Below, piece after piece: positions 51,596 to 64,000 of a stretch of 64,000 nt of DNA. Each line of letters starts with the position of its first letter. The first letter of the stretch is position 1. The stretch comes from Cucumis sativus (lineage: Eukaryota > Streptophyta > Magnoliopsida > Cucurbitales > Cucurbitaceae), in contig NC_026660.2 in NCBI RefSeq assembly GCF_000004075.3, forward strand, positions 7,378,001 to 7,442,000. The letters run 5' to 3'. The notes under the pieces were generated by a model. That model saw only the letters and a list, made by a program, of their open reading frames with translations, ran no database searches and was not told the DNA's origin. Position numbers and translations under genes: made by a program.

Positions 51596-53180
51596 TATTT
51601 TGAATCTAATGGTTAAGTTTGCAACCATTCCATCTAATTAATATATTTGCTTTAGTCAGTTGTGGGTTTGGCCCATTGAACTTGAGTTTGATTGGTGTTA
51701 GGCTTTATATACTATTGGACTTCGAAACAATTTGCGTGAGAGCAATTTTTGGGCTCTAAAATTGGGCTTAAACTCAATTTAAATAAGCCCAAATTCAAAT
51801 CACTATGATGAAGACATGTGACGTTATTTGAAATTTGTCATTTTTATTATCTTCAATGTAAAAAATTATATAAGAATGTATGATTTTTCAAAATTCTCCC
51901 ATTAAATAATATAACTAAAAGGTTATGGCCCAAATATATATAGATTCTGGCAAAAAAATAATAATAATAATAATACAAAAGTTGGAAAGATTAAAAGACT
52001 AACCAATAACTTTATATGATATGACCATATAAATGGCCTAAACAGTAAGCATGCAAACAATTCACATCACTTTCTACATGTAATGTCTTTGAATGTTCTC
52101 TTTTCAGAGTACACCTTTACATTATTTTCATTAATATATGAGTGAACAACTAAGGCTTAAGACATTTCCATTCCATGAAAGTGAATAAAGGATGCCTCTT
52201 CACCAATTGACGTTGATATCTTAATCTCGACCACATCAAAAGTCACTTTAGTGAAATCGGTTGATTACCTATTAAAAAGATTCACTACCGTTAAACATAC
52301 CTTATCATTAAAATTTTCACCATATCGAATTGAAATAGTTGGCAATATTTAGATTATAGTCAATTAAGTTAATAGATACAAAGTGAAATATTTAAGTAAC
52401 ACCCTATCTTCGAGAAAGTGTATGCTTCGAAGAGAGAATCAAGGATTCCAGATCAAATCTCGTCGCATAAATCTATATAACTAAAGGTCAATTGGACGAG
52501 ATGAATCAAAAATATTGTTTGAACTATTTTCAAAAGATCCAACTCCCTTGTTTTTGACAAATTTCCACAAATTTGAAACTCTCGTCATTTTTCTTTTTTT
52601 TTTATGTTTAGAAAATTATTTCAACCAACAAATGTATTCTATTATTAAAAATGATTAGTAATATTTCCATCTTTGTTATTTACTTATTTATTTAAATGAA
52701 TAATTATGCAATAGTTTGTTACAGTTTTATAACGATTTAAAATTAGGATAATTATTTTACATAAAAAAACCACTGAAAAAATTTAAATAATAAAATTGCT
52801 AAAAATATTTAGAAAGATAATAGAATTCTATTTTCTATTAATGATGGATAGTAATACACCAGGTGTTAACAATATTTACCAATAAAAAGATAACAGTAGT
52901 ACAATTGTATGTACTACTCATACTAATATTTATTTCACACTCAAATTGCAAATTCAATTTTAAAATTTTCAAACTTTATGTTGAATAGAATCTTGAATAA
53001 TAATGATAGTTTTTAATTTTGTTACAATTTGTCTATCTTTTCCTCCCTTAACAAATTATTTTTCATTCTCCCATGTTTCAAGTGTATATTATTGTATTAT
53101 TTTGAAAATAATTTGAGGTTTCATTTTCCTTCTTAATAATTTATTCTTTTCAACTAAAACATACAATTCAAATCTTTCAC

Positions 53181-53308
53181 AATATGATTTAGGAAGTTAG
53201 GAATGATTTTCAAACGAATTGACAAATAAAAATAAATACACTAGAATATGATTTAGGAAGTTAGGAATGATTTTGAAACGAATTGACAAATAAAAATAAA
53301 TACACTAG
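53181..53308. repeat. 64-bp tandem duplication
   Basis: Copies 53181-53244 and 53245-53308 begin AATATGATTTAGGAAGTTAG and differ at about one base (TTTTCAAAC against TTTTGAAAC). This implies a recent duplication. Confidence 0.93.
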
Positions 53309-54888
53309 AAAACAAAATTGAAAGCAAGATAAGACGGATTCAAAAGATCATAGACAATTTGACTAGAGAAAGAAGAAAGTTAGACTCGATCATTCTAGGT
53401 ATATATTAAATCCGTCGGTTTTTCAATTATATACTCTCTTTTTCTGTCAATGTAAGCACGTTCAACAAATCAACCTCGTCACATTTTCAAATTTATTATA
53501 TATTTCGATTTTAACGTACCAAACATTTAAAAGTGTATAATTAAAACTTAAAACTAACACTAACAATATAATAATTAGCACAGTACTCAAGAGAATTACC
53601 AACCCTACATCTTTACCTTTCACCTTCTGGCCAAATCACCACCGTCGGTATAAGAAAATAATTCCCTTTTTCAATATATAATACAACATAAAAACTTATA
53701 TTAATCGAATTGGGAGTTAGAGGTTTGATTTGTGTATGTTTAAATAAAATTATGCTTTTCATTTATAGTTTTCCACTTTTACTTAAACTTCAAATTGCTT
53801 GTTTTAAAACATTAGCATTTAATTTTTAAATACTTTTTTCAATTAGATAAAATGTTTATTGGGATGATTCATATGTACAAATTATAGATAATACATGTTC
53901 TATTACTTACCACATATAACTATTAGTTCAAAAAAAGTTAAATGGTAAATATGATATTGTGGTTTTTAAATAGTTGGAATTTAACTGATATAGTTTATGG
54001 TAAAATTTAATTTTATCAAATCATTGAACTTTATTTGGACTAAACTCTAATATTATTCAAATTACTAGAACCGAATTTCTGATTTAACCTAAAAAAACAT
54101 ATGTTTTTCAAATTTTACACATTAATATCTATTTATATAGTATTTATGAAAAACTCAAACGCAGTTAATAGAACAAATTCCGAGGGTTAAGGTTAAAAAA
54201 AATAAGTTCATGAAGTTTAAAAATATAATTAAAACTTATATAGGAAGAAATAGAAGGAAGAAGAAATAATTTTCAAACCTTTATTCTTTCTCCATTTAAT
54301 TATTTTTCTTCAAAATTTAAAATTCATTTATAACGTAAGAACTGCTTTTTCCAACCAAAGTCCTCCCAATCATTATTATACCTTCACATAAATTTAAAAA
54401 CAGTAGTAAAATAAATATCAATTAAGTAAATTTTATTTCATAAGGCGCATAATTTGATAATTAATTTATATAACAAGAAACAGAAGATATTAGAAAGATA
54501 TTAGAAAGGAAAACTTAGGATCAAAATGTGGAAGAAAAGATTAGAAAGTATTAAGATAAGATTTAAAAATTGGAATATGGATATTGTTAAAATAATGAAA
54601 ACATAGTTAGATACTCTCAAAAAAGAACAACCCATTTCCTTTACTTTTTTCTTCACCCCTCCTGTTAATTAGAAAAAGAAAGGCCTAATTATAATGAATA
54701 ACAAAAGGCAGTGAAGATATGTAAAATAAGAATCAGAAGGCAAGAAGAAGAAGGACCTCCCCTTTACAAAAAAAAAAAAGACCACCATGAGAAAACCACA
54801 AAACGCCGTCCACGTCCCCAAAAACCTCCGTTGCCCATTTTCACAAATACTACCATTTTTGTTTCCTTAACAAAAAGAAAAAAAATAT

Positions 54889-56005
54889 TCAATAAAGTGG
54901 GGCCCGCTGTGGGGTACCTTTTCTCCGGCTCATCAAACTCCCAGACGTCTCGGAAATCGTCCCCGGCCAGCAAACCGGCCGGCACGCTGCCCGATACGCC
55001 GCCGCCGCCGCCGTCAAGCTACTTCTCTTCTTTTTCACAAACTCCGTCGTCGCCGTCGATACTAGAGTCTTCCCTTCTGTTCCACCACCGTCGGAACCTG
55101 ACGAACTACGGTTCGAACCAACCGGTTCTAGGACGGAGTCCGGTGTCATCATAAGTCCGTCGTCCCAACCCGGTTCGGGTAATGGCAAGAAATTGCATTC
55201 AAGAAGATGCTTCGAAATCCCACCTTGTGTTTTCACTAGATAATCAATCTACCAAGGCAAAAAAATGGAAAACTCGTAATTTAAAAAACAAATTTAAACA
55301 AAACCTACTTCGTAATTTATAGAAATAAAAACCTTGCAAGAAACAGAGCAAAAGAGATATGGGTCTTGGAGACTTCTGTCGCAGGTGCTGCAGAGGTTGC
55401 CGGAGGAGCCTCTGAAATTTCTAGTCTGAGGTCTTTGTTTAAGAAACACCACTTTCGCACTATTCGTAGTGTACGACTTAATTTTCAAAACCAAAAGAGA
55501 AAAAAAAAAAACCCAATTCAGAAAACAACAAAATTATCCTGTTTTGTTTATACAAAACCCAATTCAAAAACTCACTTGTACAAAAGCACAGTCAATTAAC
55601 TTAGTAGCATCGTCCAATCGAATCACATCATGATACACATATCGCCTAATCTGAAAAATCAAAGTGAAACCCATCACAAATTGAATTAGAATTAGATGAA
55701 CAGAGAAACAGGTTTTGGTTTCATGGTGGTTGAAATTTGTACCTGGAGGAGTTTGTGAGAGGAGTGAGAGGATAAGCAGTGAGGGCAAATACCGAGGGAA
55801 CAGTCAAAACAGAAGATGTTTTTTTCATTCTTTTTGGCATCTTCATGAACAACACACGCATTGAAGAATTTCTCGGTGAGAAGCGCCTGAAGCCAGATGG
55901 GTAATGAGCACTACACAATGCAACAAACAAAAAAAAAAAGAAAACAGAGACGAATTAGAAGTGAGTGATTTGTAAGGGATTGAATTAAATGAACACACCC
56001 ACCAT
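54889..56005 (-). CDS. PLATZ: PLATZ-family zinc-binding transcription factor (five exons)
   Basis: Coding exons 56005-56003 (ATG only), 55910-55743, 55650-55576, 55476-55333 and 55248-54889 give 249 residues with all phases zero. PLATZ proteins are plant-specific zinc-dependent DNA-binding factors that favour A/T-rich targets and are generally repressors; some act on RNA polymerase III. The first zinc motif is complete: Cys20-x2-His23-x11-Cys35-x2-Cys38-x4-Cys43-x2-Cys46-x3-His50-x2-His53. Then come IRRYVYHDVIRLDD (58-71), SYTTNSAKVVFLKQRPQTR (83-101) and the second cysteine cluster LCSTCDRSLQDPYLFCSVSC (110-129). The tail is Ser/Gly/Pro-rich and GC-rich. Introns are 84-99 bp. The start is the least certain part: ATG|GTGGGT as a one-codon exon spliced to CSLPIWLQALL. 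Alternative upstream exons are possible. Confidence 0.92.
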
Positions 56006-56130
56006 TTTTTTTTTTTTTAAGAGAAGAGTGAGTGATTAGGGTTTAAGAAGACATTGAGAGAGAGAGAGAGAGACGGCGGGGAGAGAAATGGAGATTATAA
56101 AGAAAGGAAGAAACAGAGAATGAAATGGGA
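56006..56130 (-). promoter_or_regulatory. PLATZ leader with a four-codon uORF and TATA-like box
   Basis: The minus-strand leader contains a (GA/CT)n tract at 56055-56073 and an upstream ATG-TCT-TCT-TAA (56054-56043), with a TTTATAAT element near 56094-56101. If transcription starts about 30 bp downstream of that element, the minimal uORF lies in the mRNA, about 38 nt before the main ATG. Inferred by eye. Confidence 0.4.
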
Positions 56131-56876
56131 AATTGGTTGATGAATTGATTAGTATTGTATAATAAGGGGAATGGAAGATAGTGAAAACCCTAAAAACGAA
56201 AAGGAAAAGGGGAGAGGGTACGTATGATTTATGAAGGAAAGGGGTTTAAATTTGAAAGATGAAATTATACATATTTTGGTTTAGTGTTTATGAGTTAAGA
56301 ATTATGAATGAGACTGTGTTTTTGTTTTTTGTATTTTTTTAATTTTATTTTTTGGGTTTGTGAATGGAAGGCTGTGGTAAATGACAAGACGTAAAACAGT
56401 GACTTTTCTCTGTTTTCTTACAGTGAAAAACGGTAGATTAAAAATAAATAAAAAAAAAGCCGATTTTCCCAATGGACTGTTTTACCCACTCCCACACGCT
56501 CCTCTTCTTTCTCTCTCTCACTAAACTAATTCTTTTCTAATTTTTGGGAAAACAATCACTTTTTTATTTTTACTATTTCGTGGTTTAAAAAGTTACCTTT
56601 TTATGTGGATGTACTGGTTGTTATCAAATAGCCAGTTACTATTTTATTACGTTATTATATTATGCTCCCACTTTATTTTAATTTGAATTCTAATAATACA
56701 TGTTTCATCCTTAAACTTTTTTTTTGCTCAATCATTAAACAAATTTTAAATTGTAACCAATAATAGCAGTAGATGTAGTCTTACGTATAAAAAGATTATT
56801 ATTATAGTCTTACATTATTCATACACCAAATAGTGTGTGAGTGTTTAAATTTTGATCAAGGCTACATTTACCGTTC

Positions 56877-56879
<3 letters not shown>

Positions 56880-56911
<32 letters not shown>
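56880..56911. repeat. (TA)n microsatellite
   Basis: About 15 uninterrupted TA units. Confidence 0.9.
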
Positions 56912-56915
<4 letters not shown>

Positions 56916-59900
56916 TTATGCTTGTAAATTTTAAATTTTAAAAACTTAGAAATGAATTATTTTAATATTATTTTTGAAGTGATTTTAAAATTATATGAAC
57001 ATCGTCACTTTTTGTCATTTTTAAAATTACTTTAGTAAATTGTAATTATTTAAAGACATATGAACTTTTTTAATCAAAAGTATAGAAAGCAAGTATTGAA
57101 TTACCTAAGTGATTGAGAAGTTGTTTACAAGTAATTTGAAGGTTTCAAAATGATTGTGTAACATGCAAACTCTCGTTATTAGTTTGATGCATGAAAAAAT
57201 AATTATTACTTTTGAGTTTTAAATTTAAATGAGAAGCTATAAAATTTGAAGGTATGAATAGATATTTTTGTATTATTTTAATTATATAAGATTTGTAGAT
57301 ATGTGTTGCAATTTTTTTTGTGTTGTTAATTACTTTGATTTGGAAATTAGGATGATTAAAATATATATATTTGTGCATGTAATTAATGAATATAAAAACA
57401 CATATACGTTTAGCATTAAATTTATGAAGATTCAAAAGGAACCGACGCCTAAATTTATGAGTTGGTTTATAACAAAGGTTTATTCACTTGCTAATTTTGT
57501 GTATTTTTTTAGTTTAAATTATTGCTCAAACTTTATTATTATTGTTGTTTTTGTTTTAAAATTAGTAATAATTATGAAAACTCTACTACTTTATTATTAT
57601 TATTTTTGTTTGTTTATTTTGTTAATTTTGGTGAGGGAATCTAATAGAGATTCAACGTAAAAGATAAGAAGTTTACAGCGTATTTTATTTTAGATTTCTT
57701 GTAACCTTTTATAAAAGAATGTCAATTTTCTTCCCTTTTAGATTTAAACATATCTACAACACAAGATTACATAGTTTATTAGTATTTTGCTATCTTTTTA
57801 TACATTTTTTTGAATCTTTTGTCATTTAAAATAAAATTAATGTTTAATCATATAAATATAACTTTAAATGGCCAATAAAAGTTTAGCTAATTATCGAGTT
57901 CAAATCTCAACTTCAATTATCAAATATATAGCTTCAACGTGCATGCAAATTTTAAAATCGATTAAAATAATAGTTGAATTGCCTTTTAACCTTTATTGAC
58001 TTCAAATTTTATTCTCTTTCATTTTTTATACTCAACACCTTTTATATTTTAAAAATTATAACGTTTGGACCTCTAAACTTCTAAAAACGATTAAAATTGG
58101 ATCCTCAAACTTATCATAATTGTAAAAATTAAACATATAAATAACTAATATTGAATCATAAAATCAATATAATTTATATAATTAGGCAATTGCAACTATC
58201 ACCCAAAATTAAGTTTATTTTTGCAAACTTTTATAAAAACCATATGTCAAATATCTTTCCTACATACATTTTTATTCACCGGTAGCTTGGGGAAAAAGTA
58301 TCTCAAAACCACTTGTAAAGTGTTTGATTATCTTATGGTTAAATGGAAGGTGTTAGGGTTAAAATTTAATATAACAAGAGTTCATACAAATTTTCAATTC
58401 ACATCCTTTAATATTTAGAGTTTTGTAACTTTTGTAAATGTATCGGTTAATTGACTTAGATTCGTTGTCAAAACAATATATAAAAATCGTATATGTATTG
58501 TATGTAGACTAATTCAAATGAAAAGTTGAAGAATTCAAATTATGCAACAAATAGAAACTTGTTAATACAAATGTGATGGTCGTCCAAGATAAGGTTAATT
58601 AGGATAATTAATAAGATTAGGGAAGGAAAACAGTAATAATGCAAAGAAAGAGAGAGAGAGTTGTTTGGTTAAAACACAAAGGAGAAAGGGAATGAATGAG
58701 TGCTTATAATACTGGAGAAATTGTAAAGAAAAAATAGCTAAAATGAAAGTAAACCTTTGGACTATTGAGTTTCAGATTTTGGTCTGCCCTAAAAAAAAAT
58801 ATAATATTGTGTGTTTGAAAAAAAACTGAATCAATGGGTTATTTTTGGGGGCTTTTTCAGTATTGAGGCATAATATGAAGCAGTGGGATGTGCATCAAAA
58901 TAGAATCTTTTCTCTTTCTTTTTTTTTTCTTTTCTAAAAAAAAAAAAGAAATTTATAAGTCAAAGAAGCAGATAATATTGAGCTGCCATTTCTGAAATTT
59001 TACTATTAATAATGATAATAATATTATTATTTCGAGGGATATTTTTTTGAAATATGATTGAAGCAAAGGAACCACTTTCGTCTCTGTACCCCAATCTGCT
59101 TCTCCAAACCCCATGCATGCTAAAAAATCAAACAATTCATTCAATATTCTCATTTAATGAATTTCGGAAAATGCTTTTATATATTCCCAAATCAAATCTG
59201 CTCTTTAACAAATTCAATCATAACTAAACCTAAACTCGTTCATCTTCAAATACAAATTTGAAATTTAGGCTAATTATAAAATAAAACAAAGTTTCATTGA
59301 TAGTATTAAATTTATGTTGAAATGTTGATTTTTTCAGGTTCTTATAAGTTTGATGTTGATATAATAGAAAAATTCACAAAACATAATAATTAAACAACCA
59401 AATATCACTAGTGTAAATATAATAATACATATGATTATACTTCTAAATGTTTAAATTTGCTTAGAGAAATAATATAATATATTTCATATCGTTGAAGTTT
59501 CTAATTGATAGGTTTATTACGTTCTTCCTAACTCGTAAAGAGTATTAAAGTTATAGGTATGAAATGGAATTAGAAATATATATTATATATTGATTAAAAT
59601 GTGTAGTTAAATAGTTTAATTAATTTACAAGATAATTAAATGTTTGAAAGAGTTTGAATAATGAATTTAATATGATTGGATTTATATTAAAATTAATATA
59701 AATTAGATACATATCAAACTATAAGCTATGAATGGATAAATTTAATTTAGAAAAGGATGATTATTCTAATTAATTTATGCATTAGCTTTAAAAGAAATTA
59801 GTATGTATTCTGACCCTCCAAAAACATTCTATTTATACAAATACATTTCATTTTACCCTCGTTTTTAACAGTGTGAAATAATACACATAGTTCAAATTAG

Positions 59901-61448
59901 TTTTTCAAAAGTATAAAAGTTTCCAACATACAAGTAATTGATTCAATTTGAAATATTTATTAAAGTTTAATAGAATAAAACTAAAGTTAAATCAATTAAG
60001 TATAAGGAAATGCAATGCAATCTAGAAATGAGAAAGATTATTTCCAAGGATGATATAATTTTAAATTTTGAGTAAATATAACACAAACGAAATGGGATTA
60101 AAAAAAAAAAGATAACTAAGTTAAAAGTGAAGCTAACATGGGATTTGAATAACTCAAGAGGTAGGGCTAGAGGGACCCCTATTTTCTAAAATAATTCTCC
60201 AAACTATCTAATTAAAGAAACTACAAATCTCTACATGTTTAGAAATGACCAATTTTTTTTAAATAGTTGCTACAACTATATAATATTTAAAGAAAATTCG
60301 TATGGAGAACTTATATACCATTATCACTATTATTTTATTTATATATTTTGGATTCAAATTAAAAAGGTGAATTGTTTCTTAGGCTCACATATAGTTTAAT
60401 TTTGGTTGAGTTATTTAAAAACGTTGAACAAAATGTGATCGTCATTTAATAAACTTGATATTTTTGATAGCATGGACATTGAAGTGCTTTGGTCAAAAGT
60501 AGCTTTTTTAATTTTGGATGAAGTTATATATGAAAAGTTATAAAAATACCTTTCCAAAATTGCATCTCCCCATTTATTGAAATGAGTTAGCACTCACAAG
60601 TAACATGTTTTGTGTTTATTTCTTCCCTATTTTTGTTTGTCTATTATTAATACTATACAAATTGTTGTTGGCCTTCATGCCAAAATATGGATAGAAGAAA
60701 GAAAAAATGTTGACTTTCCATTGACAATAATAGGGAATTTGATTGGTAAGAGAAGAATTATTTGTTATATTATATATTACTTCTCTACATATACTAATAT
60801 GATGCTTGTAGCACACGCTTCAACATTTAAGTAAAAAATTAAAATAAGTGCGGAAAAGTTAGGACTTTAGAAGTGGAAAATAAGATGACGTAAGTGATAC
60901 AAATTGAGTTTTAGTATTAAATCATAATAACCTTTTAGGTCATCAGGTTGGGCATGCCGGGGTTACATATACCCATTGGATAATTTAATATCTCTATGTT
61001 CATCTTTTTCCTATACCCAACTTTGGCTTTTTGGCTCCAATCTAATTATCTGTACCCCTGCCTTACTCTAGTTTTATATCCGGTCCATTATGTTATTGGA
61101 TCTAAAACTATTATTATAGATATAGTTTCAAAATTAAAATAAAAAATTATTTAAAAACATGTAAGAAAAAAATACACGTTGTAGAATCGTAAATATAAAG
61201 ATTGTATGTTAGTTAAATTATGCTCATTCCAATATCATTCAATTAATATTTCTTTTTACATGTTAGAACATAGTTATTTATTTACTTATTATTATTTTAA
61301 CTTCAATTAGGATATAAACAAACATGTTAGATTAGGAGAAATTCTCAACCCAAATCATATTTTTCGAGTTGGTTGGATTGACAACCTGAATAACTCGAGT
61401 TAACTTTTCAACTTAACCCGTGGTTGATTAGGTTGAGTTGTTAGATTT

Positions 61449-61473
61449 TATATATATATATATATATATATAT
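61449..61473. repeat. (TA)n microsatellite
   Basis: About 12 TA units. Confidence 0.85.
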
Positions 61474-61982
61474 TCATTTCCAACCGAACAATCGTTTTAT
61501 CATTTTAAACAATCTTTTACCCTCTTATGTGATCGTTTGTCTACCTTCAAACCGTCATTAACTTCTTACACTAACTTTCTATGCAATCATCTAACAAAAT
61601 ACTCAAAACTTTACTTTTATTAAATAAATAAAATTTTCAACTAAATCCATATAATATAGATGGTTAATTGAATTGAACTTATACCTCTAACCACGATAAA
61701 TATCTGATATATGAAGAAAGTAAAATAATTAAATAAAAAAAAGGAGGAAAATGGTAATACATTTGGGGAAAAGAATTTAGAAGGAAAAAAAATAAATGAA
61801 AGGGATGTATGAATGTTTTGGTAATTCTGAAAGGGTAAGTATTAAAAAGAATTTAGAATGTGGGAAGAGAAAAGAAAAAAAAAAAAAGAAATTGAAAAGG
61901 TGATATTATGATATTGAATGAGTATCTTTATTGAGAAATGCAATAATAATGATATAGAAAAGAAGTGTAATTTAATAAATTT

Positions 61983-62008
61983 GGGGGGGGTAGGGTATAG
62001 AGGGGGGG
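61983..62008 (+). other. G-run cluster with G-quadruplex potential
   Basis: G8-TA-G3-TATAGA-G7. Splitting the first run as GGG-GG-GGG gives four G3 runs with loops of at most 6 nt, meeting the usual sequence rule for a quadruplex. Confidence 0.5.
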
Positions 62009-62999
62009 AATAGCATATAATATATGATATAGTATTATCTTTGGCTATCTATGTAGTCTATACCATACTTTCACATATCATTTCTCCCCAAAAATAGTAA
62101 ATGAGAGAGATGGGAGCATAAGAAAAAAAAGGACCCTATAAAACTTATTACTATTACTATTATTACTATTATTATTTATTACCACATGACTACTCCTCAT
62201 TTTTCCTCTTTTAGTTTTGAATTTATACATGTACTCATTTTTATCGTTTTTTAAAAATTTTGGTTAAAAATTTAAATGTCTGCTTACCGTTTTTTTTAAT
62301 GAAAAATGACTAAGAATATTAATAAATATAGCAAAAATATGAGTCATTTATCACAAATTAAAAATAAAATTGAGATATATTTGTTACTATTTTATTTTAA
62401 TTTACTATATTATTTAAAAAAAAACATCATCCAAACATTAAACGAAAAATTTAAATTAAATTGTGAGAGTGGTGAAGATGAATGTGGTTGAACAAGGTTA
62501 ACTTTTTGAAAAATAATAGTTTAGCTGAATTTAGAAATTCAAAGAAATTTTGTTTGTTGAGTTTGGAGGGTTTTCTACCTACTAGAATTTGTTGGTAGGT
62601 ATGGTAATTTCACGATTCAAGGTGCCCTTTTGTAGGCCTTGATGTTGACTATTGAGAGCTTTCTTTGTGAATTTTCTTATCAAAAACATTGATAAAATAT
62701 TAATAACTTACATATTTACAATTCATTGTTTAATGTTCCATGGATTCTTCAGGAAATGAGAAAAAAAAATGTCATGAAAATTTAATACTATAATTATACG
62801 AAAGATGACCAAATAATCTAATTTTAGAGTTGAATTTGATGAAGTTGACAGTAGGAAGGAAATAAATAACAAAGAAATGAAGGTAATATTTTATATCATG
62901 TTAAGGAGAAAAAAAAAAAGAGAGGGAGACGAATTAGATGTGAGACTGGTGATCGGTGATCATCGATATCATTTATCCAAATGGATCCCTTATAGTGTT

Positions 63000-63365
63000 G
63001 TGTTTTAGTTTGAAGGTTGAAAGTAAAGATAGAGGAAAAGAAAAGGAGAGAAGAAAGAAAAGAGAGGTAGAAAGAAAGGGGCAAAAGTGGAAGAGAGGGG
63101 TAAAAGAAAGAAAAGGAGTAATAAAGGAAGGCATTGGGGGCGCAGACAAAGAGGGATAAGAAGGGGAGGGGGAGGGGAGAGGAAGGGAATGGCGTAAGAA
63201 CCGTACGAAATGTGTTTGGAGAGATGATGGTAGGCGCTGCTGCTGCCTTCGCCAGTCTGTCCTCTACACACCGACGCTTAACCATTTTCTTTCTCTCTCA
63301 CTGTGCCCAACGCCGCACCACTTTTTTCTACCTCTTTCTCTCTCCCTCCCTCCCTCCCTCCATGT
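63000..63365 (+). promoter_or_regulatory. Polypurine then polypyrimidine island with a G-quadruplex motif
   Basis: The plus strand is strongly purine-rich from about 63020 to 63200. It includes the four-run motif GGGG-A-GGGGG-A-GGGG-(7 nt)-GGG at 63163-63187. It turns pyrimidine-rich from about 63285 to 63362, ending in a (CTCC)n array. The middle (63188-63285) is GC-rich (GTAGGCGCTGCTGCTGCCTT). Such strand asymmetry is seen around plant promoters and leaders. No convincing reading frame follows before the window ends, so a gene starting beyond 64 kb is possible. Confidence 0.3.
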
Positions 63366-64000
63366 AGTTTTCAAATGGACTTTCAATTAATAACAAAATC
63401 CCATCCAATTTCCAAACATATGCATAAACTTTTTTTAACTATTTATTATTAATCTTCAGTTAGTAGTTTAATTTCTATATACACCCAATTTTTTATTTAT
63501 ATATATATAGACGGATGATAAACATCCATACACTTAAGTAAAATTCTATCATGATCTATTGTAAATTAAAAGTAAAATTTAACTTTCTTCCTAAATTGTT
63601 GATAGAAGCGTGAACTTTTTGTTTTTTAATTTCTTTTAAAAAATATACGTTGACATTGACTTTATTGCATTTTCATTGATAGTTTTAAAAAATTGAGATC
63701 TCGTTATTTTCATCGACGTCAACATTTGAAACCTTGCTAGTATTTTATAAGTATTTAAAATGATTTTAAAAATTTTAGTTTGAGAAATATAGTTGTTGCG
63801 AGAAAAACACTTGAATCTAAATTCTACAAAATGTGTTTTAATTATGAGTACCCTCTAAAAAGTTCATATGAAAATGACCAAAGCATTTGTTGGAGAAGAT
63901 CGACTACCATCTTTTGTTGCAATCGATTGGAGTTGATGACCATTATCACTGATTTCCTCCTATCTCCAGTTATTATAGTTGTCAATCATACCTAGACCTT

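Larger units (their letters stand above)
50280..54888. other. Intergenic AT-rich region
   Basis: No gene recognised. Contains the best-preserved pair of the dispersed GATAGA-type repeat (51.15-51.6 kb) and a 64-bp tandem duplication (53.18-53.31 kb). GGGCCC/TGGGC-type words occur near 51.66-51.80 kb. The PLATZ 3' UTR is at about 54.7-54.89 kb. Confidence 0.6.
56130..64000. other. Intergenic AT-rich region to the window end
   Basis: Holds the distal PLATZ promoter (CT-rich at 56.49-56.52 kb), (TA)n arrays at 56.88 and 61.45 kb, G-rich runs at 61.98 kb and a polypurine/polypyrimidine island at 63.0-63.4 kb. The open frames are AT-derived or repeat-derived; none resembles a known family. Confidence 0.6.

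Noticed and set aside
54711-55154. 147-codon plus-strand frame over the PLATZ last exon
   Set aside because: Antisense shadow of the GC-rich PLATZ C-terminal exon. The minus-strand reading has conserved motifs and splice sites.
62896-63285. Minus-strand 129-codon frame in the 63-kb island
   Set aside because: Ser/Leu/Phe/Pro-rich product of a polypurine tract read in reverse; overlapping frames on both strands are equally open, a sign of compositional bias.

Overview
The window is nuclear DNA of a flowering plant, most likely a eudicot. The evidence is split genes with GT-AG introns, a HAM-type GRAS gene with an intact miR171 site, a PLATZ zinc-finger gene, a GOLVEN/RGF peptide gene, TATA boxes and CT-rich leaders, in a very AT-rich background full of (TA)n and poly(A/T) tracts. 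A cucurbit origin is my guess, from dispersed GATAGA-type repeats and overall flavour. It is not proven.

Layout. 1-9.3 kb: no recognisable gene; a dispersed repeat, a long (TA)n and one promoter-like patch at 5.4-5.9 kb. 9.6-12.3 kb: intronless HAM/SCL gene (minus strand) with a fully complementary miR171 site and a short overlapping upstream ORF. 12.3-30 kb: long gene desert holding only a tRNA-Leu(UAA) at 21.3 kb, several tandem repeats and a few GC-richer promoter-like islands. 30.1-30.5 kb: small secreted eight-cysteine protein (plus strand). 33.2-34.1 kb: two-exon RGF/GLV/CLEL signalling-peptide precursor (minus). 37.1-40.4 kb: five-exon ATG8 (minus) ending exactly on the conjugatable glycine. 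43.7-48.4 kb: eight-exon VAP27, a tail-anchored ER contact-site protein (minus). 49.8-50.2 kb: unrecognised Asp/Tyr-rich secreted protein (minus). 54.9-56.0 kb: five-exon PLATZ gene (minus). 56.1-64 kb: no gene recognised; microsatellites, G-quadruplex-capable tracts and a polypurine/polypyrimidine island at 63.0-63.4 kb.

All exon boundaries were read by eye from splice dinucleotides, reading phase and family conservation. For the four split genes the coding sums close exactly in frame (RGF 136, ATG8 117, VAP27 238, PLATZ 249 residues). The genes do not form an operon-like unit. The only neighbourhood with a plausible shared theme is ATG8 next to VAP27 (autophagy and ER contact sites). I see no obviously undescribed multi-gene system. 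The best leads are the ATG8 with a pre-exposed C-terminal glycine, the unrecognised Asp/Tyr-rich secreted protein, the RGF-type peptide, and islands that look like promoters or non-coding transcripts without a coding gene.
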